DNA from: Tubiluchus corallicola
Taxonomy: Eukaryota > Priapulida > Priapulimorpha > Priapulimorphida > Tubiluchidae
Direction of reading: 5' to 3'
Length of the DNA: 64,000 nucleotides
Assembly (NCBI GenBank): GCA_030141605.1
Contig: JAQGDQ010000013.1
Span: 574,447-638,446 of the forward strand
The translations under genes and the position numbers were made by a program. The notes under the pieces are model-generated. The model was not told the DNA's origin. It saw nothing but the letters and a program-made list of their open reading frames with translations, and ran no database searches. Below are positions 34,601-38,164 of this stretch, one piece after another (the first letter of the stretch is position 1; each line of letters starts with the position of its first letter).

Positions 34601-36469
34601 CGTTTGGAACGCTCCCGTTGGTCACCCATCTATTTACTAACTATGAACGACACTGTATAACTTGGTAGTTAAGCACACACCGTCACCACACAGCTAAATA
34701 TTTAGCTTCCGGTAAATGTAAGTGGATAGGTCCCTTACATGAGCGAGACTTATTTCACAATGGATGAATTGTTTTATGCACAAATATTAATTGAAAATTT
34801 TACATTTGGAACAAGTTTGGAACAAGCGTAAAAATGCAGGTGTTTACAAACGTTGCGAATCAAATTCAAGCGATAATTTAAATTTTACTAAAAAGTACAA
34901 ACAAACCTTGTGTTGTTGTTTCTGGTTTGATTTGGCATGTTGGCGTATTCTATTTTCTACTAGCTTATTTATAACTTATAACATACTAATTTGTCCAGGT
35001 AATCCAAAGTTGATTACAGGTGCAACATTTGAGAAAAGACTAGGTGTGAGTGCTGGGATAACTCGAGGACATTCTTGTAACTGTGAATTATTCCATAGTG
35101 AAGGTGAAGCTTCTACATTTGTCTGAATTCCAATAGACGCCTCTGAAACTATAATACCAGAAAGATGTCAGTTTTGAACCAGTCAATCACTCACCCATTT
35201 AATCAACCGAATAGCCAACTAGTTAAGCAACATATTTAGTTTCTCTTAGGCTCCTACGGCTGACTAATCAACTGACTAACCGTGTGACCAATTCAAGATT
35301 CACCTGAAGAAAGACGACGATGATAAGATATGTACCAATTAAAAAATTTCATAATCAACTTTTCATAAATTGATTGACAGAGAAAATGGCTGACAGACAA
35401 AATAGCTAAAAACACAATGGTATATTTTATTTGTCATCAGTAGGTAACTAATCACCTCAGTACTTACAACCCACTTCGTCTGTAACTACAATTACCTCTC
35501 AAATGGTCACTCTGATAAGTGTGCAGTGAAATAACTCAGCAGACAATATATAAGTCCAACATGTGGCCATTTGTCAAGGCTATATTAAACATTCACGGGC
35601 ACTGGAAAATTCCTTAAAATTTTCGACCTTACGACCAAATTGAGCAATAGGCCTACTGCTAACTGTAAATCAGTCTCTTGTCCACTTGCCCATGATGTAT
35701 CCATTTTACAAACATGCTACTATTAACATCAGATTCATTTTTCCGAATACATTCTATTAGATACTACAGCTTCTCTAGTTTCGTATGTGACTTTTAGCAA
35801 AATATTTAAAGGAAAACAGGAAGACAGAAAACACGCCATACCTTTTTTAACATATGTTGTGAACATATAGGTTTATTATCTACAACAATTAACAGAAACT
35901 TATGTGTCTGACTATTAAATACGATCCGCATAAAAACCAAATTTGAGCAAGTTTTCAGACAAGCCGGCGTGTTGCCCATCTAAGCACATTGTGAACGTGC
36001 AACAACTATAAACAAAGAAATAGGCTTCTGACGTAATAATGCTTAATGCAAAAACAATATTTTAGACCTTAAATCATTTTCAGCTACAGTTTAAAAATTG
36101 TACACTTTTTCTTTAAAATTGAAGGTGTCTCATACTATGCCATGTAAACTAAATAACTAAGTAAAGTTTTTATAGCAAGCATCCCTTATATAACAACAGT
36201 CAGTATATAATACAATACAATATAAGAAATAAAATAGTATTATATGAACACAAAATTATAAGAACACAATAATAATTGACATAAAGTTTACAAATAATAA
36301 AAAATAAAATAGCAAATAGTAAATAAAAACAATAATTTTTGTTTTATATACCTGCAAAATAAAAAGCAGCAAGAAATACAGCGGTGGCAGCAGCGTAGCA
36401 CCTGAGCATCATAACTGTTTTGTTATGAAAACAAAAAGAACCAAGCGTTCGTTGAACATTACCAACCAT
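4315..36469 (-). CDS. TTLL-A: secretory-type tubulin-tyrosine-ligase-like ATP-grasp ligase (13-exon gene)
   Basis: Exons in order: 36469-36352, 35142-34987, 31158-31051, 28735-28659, 28141-27944, 26520-26435, 25320-25192, 23439-23317, 10336-10238, 9808-9674, 7816-7685, 7174-7048, 4602-4315. All have AG/GT borders. Lengths sum to 1776 nt (591 aa plus stop) and every junction keeps frame. The family is shown by FILP...YKP (ATP-binding lysine), [27 protein letters not shown], and [12 protein letters not shown]...LLEFN (D391, E404, N406, metal/ATP ligands), then the TTLL4/5-type tail [20 protein letters not shown]. TTLLs ligate glutamate or other amino acids to protein targets. The N-terminus is short and carries a hydrophobic [20 protein letters not shown] segment. 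The second exon has sequon N57-N-S and C64. The substrate is unknown. The 13-kb intron holding the LTR element lies between exons 8 and 9. Confidence 0.88.
4603..5580. other. TTLL-A intron sequence, nothing recognised
   Basis: Part of the last TTLL-A intron (4603-7047). AT-rich and without coherent coding signal on either strand; several near-repeats of a 'gttac/gtaac' word occur. Confidence 0.5.
5638..5925. repeat. Three diverged tandem copies of a ~98-bp unit
   Basis: Units share 'tcacctaggcc...catactcctgtgctctg...cactttttat' and 'ttcgtaatgtatgctagtaca'. Copies begin near 5638, 5736 and 5835. The last carries a small internal 'tgctctg' duplication. Confidence 0.75.
6219..6229. repeat. Left target-site duplication of the 5S-derived element
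   Basis: AATGCACAGAT, identical to 6742-6752. Confidence 0.75.
6230..6741 (+). mobile_element. 5S-rRNA-derived SINE-like retroelement
   Basis: The first ~90 bases match the 3' two-thirds of eukaryotic 5S rRNA (CCTGGTTAGTACTTGGATGG, then a GTGACCGCC C-box and AATACCAGGTGCTG). This retains the internal pol III control region, while the first ~30 nt of 5S are missing. An unrelated GC-richer body of about 420 bp follows. The insertion is bracketed by AATGCACAGAT at 6219-6229 and 6742-6752. A 5S head plus target-site duplications fits the SINE3 type. The several open frames across the body reflect its base composition. Confidence 0.78.
6742..6752. repeat. Right target-site duplication of the 5S-derived element
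   Basis: AATGCACAGAT, identical to 6219-6229. Confidence 0.75.
7048..7174 (-). CDS. TTLL-A exon 12
   Basis: Acceptor ATCTAG|GAAT and donor CAGAG|GTACGA; 127 nt. It encodes [20 protein letters not shown] and [17 protein letters not shown]. It corresponds to the linker between the ATP-grasp core and the C-terminal LTP domain. NSS is a further possible sequon. Confidence 0.82.
7258..7398 (-). CDS. Small acidic open frame inside a TTLL-A intron, uncertain
   Basis: A 46-codon frame with ATG at 7398. It encodes [11 protein letters not shown] followed by an acidic run ([17 protein letters not shown]). It lies between TTLL-A exons 11 and 12 on the same strand. It is bordered by an AG upstream and has a possible donor (AAAA|GTATAT) before its stop. 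The phase does not fit splicing between exons 11 and 12 without a stop, so it is either an alternative terminal exon or chance. Confidence 0.2.
   Translation of the reverse strand: MKHVDNVVQPKKHKWTNAVIDDDDDHDDDGSSSDEDDCEKYMSNAN
7685..7816 (-). CDS. TTLL-A exon 11
   Basis: Acceptor AAACAG|GTTA and donor GTAAG|GTGAGT; 132 nt. It encodes [20 protein letters not shown] and PKQS, aligning with ASISGPMLRDAFNTAGYRLP in TTLL-B exon 11 (111 nt). Confidence 0.85.
8083..8328 (+). pseudogene. LINE ORF2 C-terminal fragment
   Basis: The frame ends in [20 protein letters not shown] and [13 protein letters not shown]. The 'F.GP.IWNS.P...FKK..K.FLL' arrangement is characteristic of the extreme C-terminus of Jockey/CR1-like LINE polymerases. 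The RT is absent. The sequence downstream to about 9530, ending AATAAACAATAAAAAACATC, may be the element's 3' UTR, expanded by the 39-bp array. Confidence 0.6.
8634..9440. repeat. 39-bp minisatellite, about 20 copies
   Basis: The unit reads cttattcacttattaacaga then tcacttaacaagtaattta. Because 39 is a multiple of 3, one frame stays open for about 318 codons (repeating [13 protein letters not shown]). That frame is an artefact of the repeat and not a gene. One unit near 9025 is shortened in frame. Confidence 0.95.
9470..9620. repeat. Two tandem copies of a ~70-bp unit ending in a poly(A)-signal motif
   Basis: 'gtacataattgtaatggtgt' plus 'ttaataaacaataaaaaaca' occurs twice, near 9487-9540 and 9566-9618. 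Confidence 0.75.
9674..9808 (-). CDS. TTLL-A exon 10 (catalytic D, E, N)
   Basis: Acceptor TTGTAG|CTTT and donor CCTGG|GTAAGT; 135 nt. It contains [20 protein letters not shown] followed by EFNHYP. The D, E and N expected to bind Mg-ATP are present. The usual 'EVNxSPS' ending is EFNHYPG. Confidence 0.92.
10238..10336 (-). CDS. TTLL-A exon 9
   Basis: Acceptor TTTTAG|GAG and donor TCAG|GTGAGT; 99 nt, the same as TTLL-B exon 9. It encodes [20 protein letters not shown] and [10 protein letters not shown], the helix preceding the metal-binding strand. Confidence 0.9.
10680..10936 (-). promoter_or_regulatory. Heat-shock-type promoter (HSE cluster, TATA, poly(A) signal), LTR-like
   Basis: At 10861-10873 there is GAA-ac-TTC-ca-GAA, a perfect three-unit heat-shock element. 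At 10875-10892 there is GAA-tg-TTC-ga-GAA-cc-TTC, four units in perfect 5-bp phase. A weaker block follows at 10919-10936. On the minus strand TATATAA (10850-10844) follows the cluster, and AATAAA (10685-10680) comes about 160 bp later. Promoter and poly(A) signal in that order resemble an LTR with heat-inducible control. It lies in the TTLL-A intron upstream of exon 9, in the gene's own orientation. Confidence 0.55.
10940..12470. other. TTLL-A intron sequence, nothing recognised
   Basis: AT-rich, with short open frames only. No family or repeat could be named. Confidence 0.5.
12478..12624. repeat. Three tandem copies of a 49-bp unit
   Basis: The unit starts gtcagtgaacgaagcgctgc and continues through aagaagatgcatctcatac. 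The first two copies are identical by eye and the third has two substitutions. Confidence 0.9.
12854..12858. repeat. Target-site duplication ATGGT (low-coordinate side)
   Basis: ATGGT directly adjoins the LTR end and is repeated at 20038-20042. Confidence 0.85.
12859..14049 (-). repeat. 3' LTR
   Basis: Same ends and length as the 5' LTR. The similarity of the two copies (about 2% different by eye) suggests a fairly recent insertion. Confidence 0.92.
14050..14073 (-). promoter_or_regulatory. Polypurine tract
   Basis: On the minus strand a run of 12 or so G residues preceded by AAATTT abuts the 3' LTR. This is the expected place for plus-strand priming. Confidence 0.7.
14337..14603 (-). pseudogene. 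LTR element RNase H, C-terminal part
   Basis: The frame contains [33 protein letters not shown] and NVADGLSRI, a standard gypsy RNase H ending. It is in a different frame from the preceding RT remnant. No integrase follows it; the polypurine tract comes next, about 290 bp on. Confidence 0.85.
14558..15105 (-). pseudogene. LTR element reverse transcriptase, thumb/connection remnant
   Basis: The frame reads [39 protein letters not shown] and the RNase H start [18 protein letters not shown]. The fingers and palm, with the catalytic YxDD, are absent. The text resumes mid-RT directly after the integrase stop, with frame changes around 15060. The copy therefore cannot reverse-transcribe itself. 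Confidence 0.85.
15106..15450 (-). pseudogene. LTR element integrase C-terminal (GPF/Y) domain
   Basis: Overlaps the end of the main pol frame with a frame change. It encodes [20 protein letters not shown] and [10 protein letters not shown], the GPY/F module that ends many gypsy integrases. It terminates at a stop at about 15106. Confidence 0.8.
15356..17335 (-). pseudogene. LTR element pol: zinc knuckle, protease, integrase
   Basis: A 659-codon frame. It has knuckle C-x2-C-x4-H-x4-C at residues 50-63 ([14 protein letters not shown]). A retropepsin-like stretch at about 112-130 has DTAA where D[ST]GA is expected, so protease activity is doubtful. The integrase has a zinc-binding HHCC ([11 protein letters not shown] ... 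CPVCQ) and the catalytic core with D (CMDFVGPLP), D (VSDQGPAF) and E ([11 protein letters not shown]) all present. No RT lies between protease and integrase, unlike ordinary Ty3/gypsy elements. Confidence 0.88.
17236..17835 (-). pseudogene. LTR element gag, capsid-like part
   Basis: The minus-strand frame contains [32 protein letters not shown] and [20 protein letters not shown]. This resembles the capsid (SCAN/retrotrans_gag-like) region of gypsy elements that carry a SCAN-like fold. The frame changes near 17300 before the zinc knuckle. This is either programmed frameshifting or a mutation; the upstream stop favours decay. Confidence 0.65.
17836..18450 (-). pseudogene. LTR element gag, N-terminal part
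   Basis: A 204-codon frame starting [20 protein letters not shown], with a SAP/helical-like start, an acidic middle, and a charged coiled-coil-like stretch ([20 protein letters not shown]). It ends at a TGA created within a small local duplication of 'gtatcactcgt' (plus strand, about 17835-17872). The stop separates it from the capsid-like part downstream. The position right after the primer site and before the knuckle supports gag. Confidence 0.75.
18825..18845 (-). promoter_or_regulatory. Primer-binding site, tRNA-Leu
   Basis: One base inside the 5' LTR, the plus strand reads GAATCCCACCGCTGCCACCA, which is the 3' end (with CCA) of a eukaryotic tRNA-Leu (AAG/UAG type). The element's minus strand is therefore complementary to it, as needed for priming of minus-strand cDNA. 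Confidence 0.85.
18847..20037 (-). repeat. 5' LTR
   Basis: On the minus strand it begins TGTGATGGACC and ends CGTCATTACA. It is the same length as the 3' LTR at 12859-14049. Confidence 0.92.
20038..20042. repeat. Target-site duplication ATGGT (high-coordinate side)
   Basis: ATGGT directly adjoins the other LTR end and matches 12854-12858. Confidence 0.85.
20690..20835 (+). repeat. Left part of an interspersed repeat also present at 55.38 kb
   Basis: 'aaaggccccgcaaaaa', 'cacttataatcaa', 'cgaacatcctac' and 'tactgaattaaag' recur in the same order at 55380-55500. The element's right part continues at 22935-23130, on the other side of a LINE. Confidence 0.7.
20829..22935 (-). mobile_element. 5'-truncated non-LTR (LINE) retrotransposon
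   Basis: Contains the polymerase (RT) and C-terminal domain. The minus-strand 3' end has AATAAAGATTATTA followed by a (TA)n tail at 20829-20851. The 5' end is truncated inside the segment before the RT, where the sequence changes to the flanking repeat near 22930. The order and motifs resemble Jockey/CR1-like LINEs. It lies in the TTLL-A intron between exons 8 and 9. Confidence 0.8.
21060..21581 (-). pseudogene. LINE C-terminal domain, frameshifted from the RT
   Basis: Contains [20 protein letters not shown] and [26 protein letters not shown] (read in two pieces). These are the usual end of Jockey/CR1-like ORF2 proteins. It overlaps the RT frame by about 110 bp in a different frame, which marks an inactivating indel. 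Confidence 0.75.
21469..22953 (-). pseudogene. LINE reverse transcriptase
   Basis: About 490 codons. RT blocks in order: [101 protein letters not shown], then the catalytic [11 protein letters not shown]. The palm is intact by eye. The first residues (about 22930-22953) belong to the flanking repeat, so the start is not native. A frameshift near 21560 separates it from the C-terminal domain. No endonuclease is present. Confidence 0.85.
22930..23130 (+). repeat. Right part of the interspersed repeat split by the LINE
   Basis: 'aagcgaaaattgccaaaaat', 'agaacatctaattaactcgt', 'agcccacatcatcgtgtagc' and 'gagagtcccaccaggcg' are nearly identical to 55560-55745. Confidence 0.75.
23317..23439 (-). 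CDS. TTLL-A exon 8 (divergent HLTN motif)
   Basis: Acceptor TTATTGCAG|G and donor CATG|GTAAGT; 123 nt, the same as TTLL-B exon 8. It encodes [25 protein letters not shown] replaces the family's HLTNYS. The exon lies just beyond the repeat and LINE block at 20.7-23.1 kb. Confidence 0.85.
23731..24598. repeat. 18-bp minisatellite, about 48 copies
   Basis: The unit is tctaaaagctcaagtgcg, with g/a, t/c and a/g variants. Three of the six frames stay open for about 280 codons (SKSSSA, LKAQVR and ELLDAL repeats), so the long open frames are a property of the unit. It lies in the TTLL-A intron between exons 7 and 8. Confidence 0.95.
24615..25191. other. TTLL-A intron sequence, nothing recognised
   Basis: No coding or repeat signal was identified between the 18-bp array and exon 7. 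Confidence 0.5.
25192..25320 (-). CDS. TTLL-A exon 7 (NPYLI...KFHIRAYV)
   Basis: Acceptor TTTCAG|ATAC and donor AAAA|GTAAGT; 129 nt, the same length as TTLL-B exon 7. It contains [20 protein letters not shown] and PLRIYL...VRFASEK. The usual KFDLR is KFHIR here; the Arg is kept. Confidence 0.93.
25321..26434. other. TTLL-A intron 6 sequence, nothing recognised
   Basis: AT-rich with no open frame above about 60 codons that looks coding. Confidence 0.5.
26435..26520 (-). CDS. TTLL-A exon 6 (ATP-grasp glycine-rich loop)
   Basis: Acceptor GTTATAG|TTT and donor AAAG|GTGAGG; 86 nt. It encodes [19 protein letters not shown] and KKLVVQ, the flexible loop equivalent to ARGIGIQVI in TTLL4. A MITE ends about 30 bp before the acceptor. 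Confidence 0.88.
26551..27174. mobile_element. MITE family copy A (TTAA-ended inverted termini)
   Basis: Starts TTAAAGGAAAACAGGATGA and ends GGTCCGGTTTTCGTTTAA, an imperfect inverted repeat with TTAA at both ends. The interior matches copies near 53.8-54.4 kb and 29.8-30.3 kb (for example 'gcgtttctgataattaaa', 'gatgacatcacaac', 'aaattgaagt.cagtgctac'). It ends 31 bp from the acceptor of TTLL-A exon 6. Confidence 0.7.
27206..27753 (-). pseudogene. Unrecognised broken open frame with a coiled-coil-like stretch
   Basis: Two adjoining minus-strand frames (27753-27553 and 27556-27206). The first has [20 protein letters not shown] and a basic [20 protein letters not shown] stretch; the second is Lys-rich then polar. 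They look like pieces of one protein separated by a one-base shift at a stop. They lie in the TTLL-A intron between exons 5 and 6. Resemblance to transposase DNA-binding regions is only general. Confidence 0.3.
27944..28141 (-). CDS. TTLL-A exon 5 (start of ATP-grasp core)
   Basis: Acceptor TTTCAG|CAC and donor CCG|GTATTT; 66 codons, exactly as in TTLL-B exon 5. It contains [20 protein letters not shown] and QWIYKP, with the lysine before Pro as the expected ATP-contact residue. Confidence 0.92.
28659..28735 (-). CDS. TTLL-A exon 4
   Basis: Acceptor TTTGCAG|AT and donor AGAAG|GTGAGT; 77 nt. It encodes [20 protein letters not shown] followed by LQSYQK, equivalent to the 'DWLGCW' segment of TTLL4-type enzymes. 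Confidence 0.82.
29806..30302. mobile_element. MITE family copy C, partial
   Basis: Shares 'gcgtaaattgaagtacagtgc', 'aatatacaaaaa', 'gcatgagctc' and the terminal 'gggcgcagttttcttttaa' with copies A and B. The left terminus is missing or too diverged to place. Confidence 0.6.
30746..30900. repeat. Three tandem copies of a ~58-bp unit
   Basis: 'gtgtattatcggaggt' plus 'cttgatcccgtgga' repeats three times. The unit contains the imperfect palindromic pair 'ggaggt'/'acctcc'. Confidence 0.8.
31051..31158 (-). CDS. TTLL-A exon 3
   Basis: Acceptor TTTCTAG|TA and donor ACAG|GTAAGC; 108 nt, the same length and phase as TTLL-B exon 3. It encodes [13 protein letters not shown] and [16 protein letters not shown], matching the region just before the catalytic core. 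Confidence 0.85.
31197..31380 (-). pseudogene. Short reverse-transcriptase relic
   Basis: The minus strand reads [20 protein letters not shown] followed by [14 protein letters not shown] 'CS...LYNEF..LK..L..NGY...FVD' pattern is typical of the end of the RT region in Penelope-like and some other retroelements. Only about 60 residues remain, next to the 43-bp array. Confidence 0.45.
31383..33075. repeat. 43-bp minisatellite, about 39 copies
   Basis: The unit runs cgtcgagaacttgaatttaa then tttacacagtgctttcggcacca. Variation is concentrated at a few sites (cgtcg/cgccg/caccg; ttacac/ttaaac). The period is not a multiple of 3, so no long frame results. It lies in the TTLL-A intron between exons 2 and 3. 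Confidence 0.95.
33937..34511 (+). mobile_element. 5'-truncated LINE insertion with 16-bp target duplication
   Basis: Flanked by AATGCGAGAAATCATA at 33921-33936 and 34512-34527, perfect and 16 bp. The coding remnant at 33942-34274 has [34 protein letters not shown] and [13 protein letters not shown], a LINE ORF2 C-terminus with its Cys/His motif. A 240-bp 3' UTR ends in taaataaattatgtttaaac. The frame is intact over its ~110 codons. Confidence 0.88.
34528..34986. other. TTLL-A intron 2 end, nothing recognised
   Basis: Between the LINE insertion and TTLL-A exon 2. A plus-strand open frame across 34791-35126 is the antisense shadow of exon 2. Confidence 0.5.
34987..35142 (-). CDS. TTLL-A exon 2
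   Basis: Acceptor TTTCAG|AG and donor ATTA|GTATGT; 156 nt. It contains [12 protein letters not shown] followed by [20 protein letters not shown]. This aligns with TTLL-B exon 2 (YWNQSLSNVCPR, PALIPSVFSNIEPVIN), including the sequon and the cysteine. Confidence 0.85.
35143..36351. other. TTLL-A intron 1
   Basis: AT-rich. A stray MITE terminus (TTAAAGGAAAACAGG) lies at 35806-35820; nothing else is recognised. Confidence 0.5.
36352..36469 (-). CDS. TTLL-A exon 1: signal-peptide-like segment
   Basis: The ATG at 36469 is in good context (AAAGAAATGG). Two further in-frame ATGs follow, and the last pair opens [20 protein letters not shown], with short n-region, hydrophobic core and small residue before the exon end. 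The donor is CAG|GTATAT, phase 1. The next exon supplies two bases to complete a Glu codon. The next exon has no usable in-frame ATG of its own: an in-frame TGA precedes it. An upstream coding exon is therefore required, and this one fits in strand, phase and position. Cleavage is inferred after FYFA. Confidence 0.65.
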
Positions 36470-36773
36470 TTCTTTATAGTCACTGCTGACTGAAGTAGCC
36501 GTAAAGTCAGGGTTAAATATCCTGACTCTGTTTTTCAATCAAGCGTTTAATCTTTTGTCTTTCAAAACCATCAGTACAGTTCATTGACTTTTGCACAACA
36601 CAGAAACACGAACCATCAGTATACAGTTCATTGACTTGTGTAACACAGACACAAAGTTAACAAAGTGACACGATCACTCAAGTGGAGTGTCATAAACTGT
36701 GCTCCTGGCGTATTACTTGCCATTAACTTCAGCTAGTCCGCGCAGTTGCGTCAAGTTCTGTTATGCGTTCAGA
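36470..36773. promoter_or_regulatory. Shared head-to-head promoter of TTLL-A and the TauD-like gene
   Basis: About 300 bp separates the two divergent start codons. It includes a 45-bp tandem duplication (36566-36610 and 36611-36655) built on 'aaccatcagta', 'cagttcattgactt' and 'cacaacacaga'. No clear TATA box was seen. The bidirectional role is inferred from the geometry. Confidence 0.5.
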
Positions 36774-37769
36774 ATGTCTCATGCAAATAAGTTGAGTATT
36801 GCTACTTTGCTTGTTGAATTAATATGTAGAGTATATTCAGCTACATGTGATGTGAGTTATGCATCACATTGTGATCAAAACACAACATCTTGTGTAAATG
36901 TGACACCACTCCTCACGCCACCGACTTGTGCCTCATATCAACTGAAACCACTTCGATTAGGTGCAGAGGTCCGCGGATTGGATTTGAAAAGACACGTGCC
37001 CCAATGTGTCATACAGCAAATAAAGAGAGACGTCACCACACATCGAATGCTCATATTCAAAGAACAAAAAATCGTAAATGGTGATAGGCATCTTGAAATC
37101 GGAAGATGGTTTGGTGAACCACAGTCAGTGGAGTACGGACATGATAAATCACCCCATCCTCATCTTCTACAAAGAGTTTCCAATGATCCGGATGAAGGCC
37201 TATTGAAATTTGGAAACGAGGGTTGGCACATTGACGGCACATACATACCAAAACCGTTCAGCTATGCTCTCTTACATATTATTTCTGTGCCAAAAGATGG
37301 AGATACCATGTACGTTGCACTGAATGATCTGGTCAAGGGACTTGATAGAGAAAGGAGAAAAACATGGGAAAGACTTCATTTGCGGAGGCACTTTAATGGA
37401 GTAAAAGTGGAGCATCCAGTGGTCTACTCGCATCCAGTTACAAATGAGACGGTGTTATGTCTTCACACTGGTCATACTGAACTGTTTTTATGGGACAAAG
37501 GGACGCCCCAAGAACGACTGACGGACAGGTTAGAAACTGAAGCGATAATAAGAGATATTCACAAGGAAATTACGAGAGAAAATGGAAAGTTTATTTACTC
37601 GCATAAGTGGGAAGCTGGAGATTTTATCATTTCTGACAACTTGGCTCTAGCCCACATAGCAAGTCCCGCTACTCAATACCCACCAGAAGAGATTGGACTG
37701 AGAATCCTCCATAGGGTGACTATCGAAGGAATATCTCAACCAATCAAGGCGTATGACCTCAACGATTAG
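36774..37769 (+). CDS. TauD/TfdA-family Fe(II)/2-oxoglutarate dioxygenase, secretory-type
   Basis: An uninterrupted 331-codon frame; ATG 36774 is the first in-frame ATG and has A at -3. TauD/TfdA enzymes hydroxylate small substrates using O2 and 2-oxoglutarate. The iron ligands are H152-x-D154 (GWHIDGTY) and H294 (LALAHIAS); the 2-oxoglutarate Arg is R314 (LRILHRV). All are in the expected order, so the enzyme looks functional. Length fits the family plus an N-terminal extension: hydrophobic LSIATLLVELICRVYSATC, then a Cys-rich stretch with NTT and NVT sequons, suggesting ER entry. It has no introns, unlike its neighbours, and this TauD type is best known from microbes, so acquisition by transfer or retrocopying is possible. 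It faces TTLL-A across a short promoter. Substrate unknown. Confidence 0.85.
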   Translation: MSHANKLSIATLLVELICRVYSATCDVSYASHCDQNTTSCVNVTPLLTPPTCASYQLKPLRLGAEVRGLDLKRHVPQCVIQQIKRDVTTHRMLIFKEQKIVNGDRHLEIGRWFGEPQSVEYGHDKSPHPHLLQRVSNDPDEGLLKFGNEGWHIDGTYIPKPFSYALLHIISVPKDGDTMYVALNDLVKGLDRERRKTWERLHLRRHFNGVKVEHPVVYSHPVTNETVLCLHTGHTELFLWDKGTPQERLTDRLETEAIIRDIHKEITRENGKFIYSHKWEAGDFIISDNLALAHIASPATQYPPEEIGLRILHRVTIEGISQPIKAYDLND

Positions 37770-37824
37770 TATTTAACGAACAGGAAAGAAAACCATCCAA
37801 ATAAGAATTTAATATATATGGGTG

Positions 37825-38120
37825 CTTGCATTGCAAGTGCGTCTGTGAAAGGTCAGCTTTTTTAGTTATTCACGTATCCTGAATCTCCATTTCATGAGGA
37901 TCATTTTGATACTAAGTTCATCGCTTTACGGTATTTCTAAGCTGAGATAATCCACGTTAAAGTTGAGATGAGCGTTGCGTAACGAAAAACTAGTCTAGAG
38001 TTGGCCTTTGTTTTTATCCAGTTTCTACAAAAATACCTTAGTAACCGTACGGAAGGGTGGTTGCTATGGACTTTGCAGACGTACCTGGCACTGCTGGTGA
38101 ATTTGGTGAATGTCGTGTGC
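37825..38120 (+). repeat. Interspersed repeat, plus-oriented copy (pairs with 44.57-45.00 kb)
   Basis: Shares 'gtgcttgcat.gcaa', CTGAATCTCCATTTCATGAG, 'gatcattttgata' and 'gctatggactttgca' with the reverse complement of 44571-45003. It lies just downstream of the TauD-like gene. Confidence 0.7.
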
Positions 38121-38164
38121 AAGTACGACCAATTTACTACTTTGACTGAAAAACGAAACAATAT

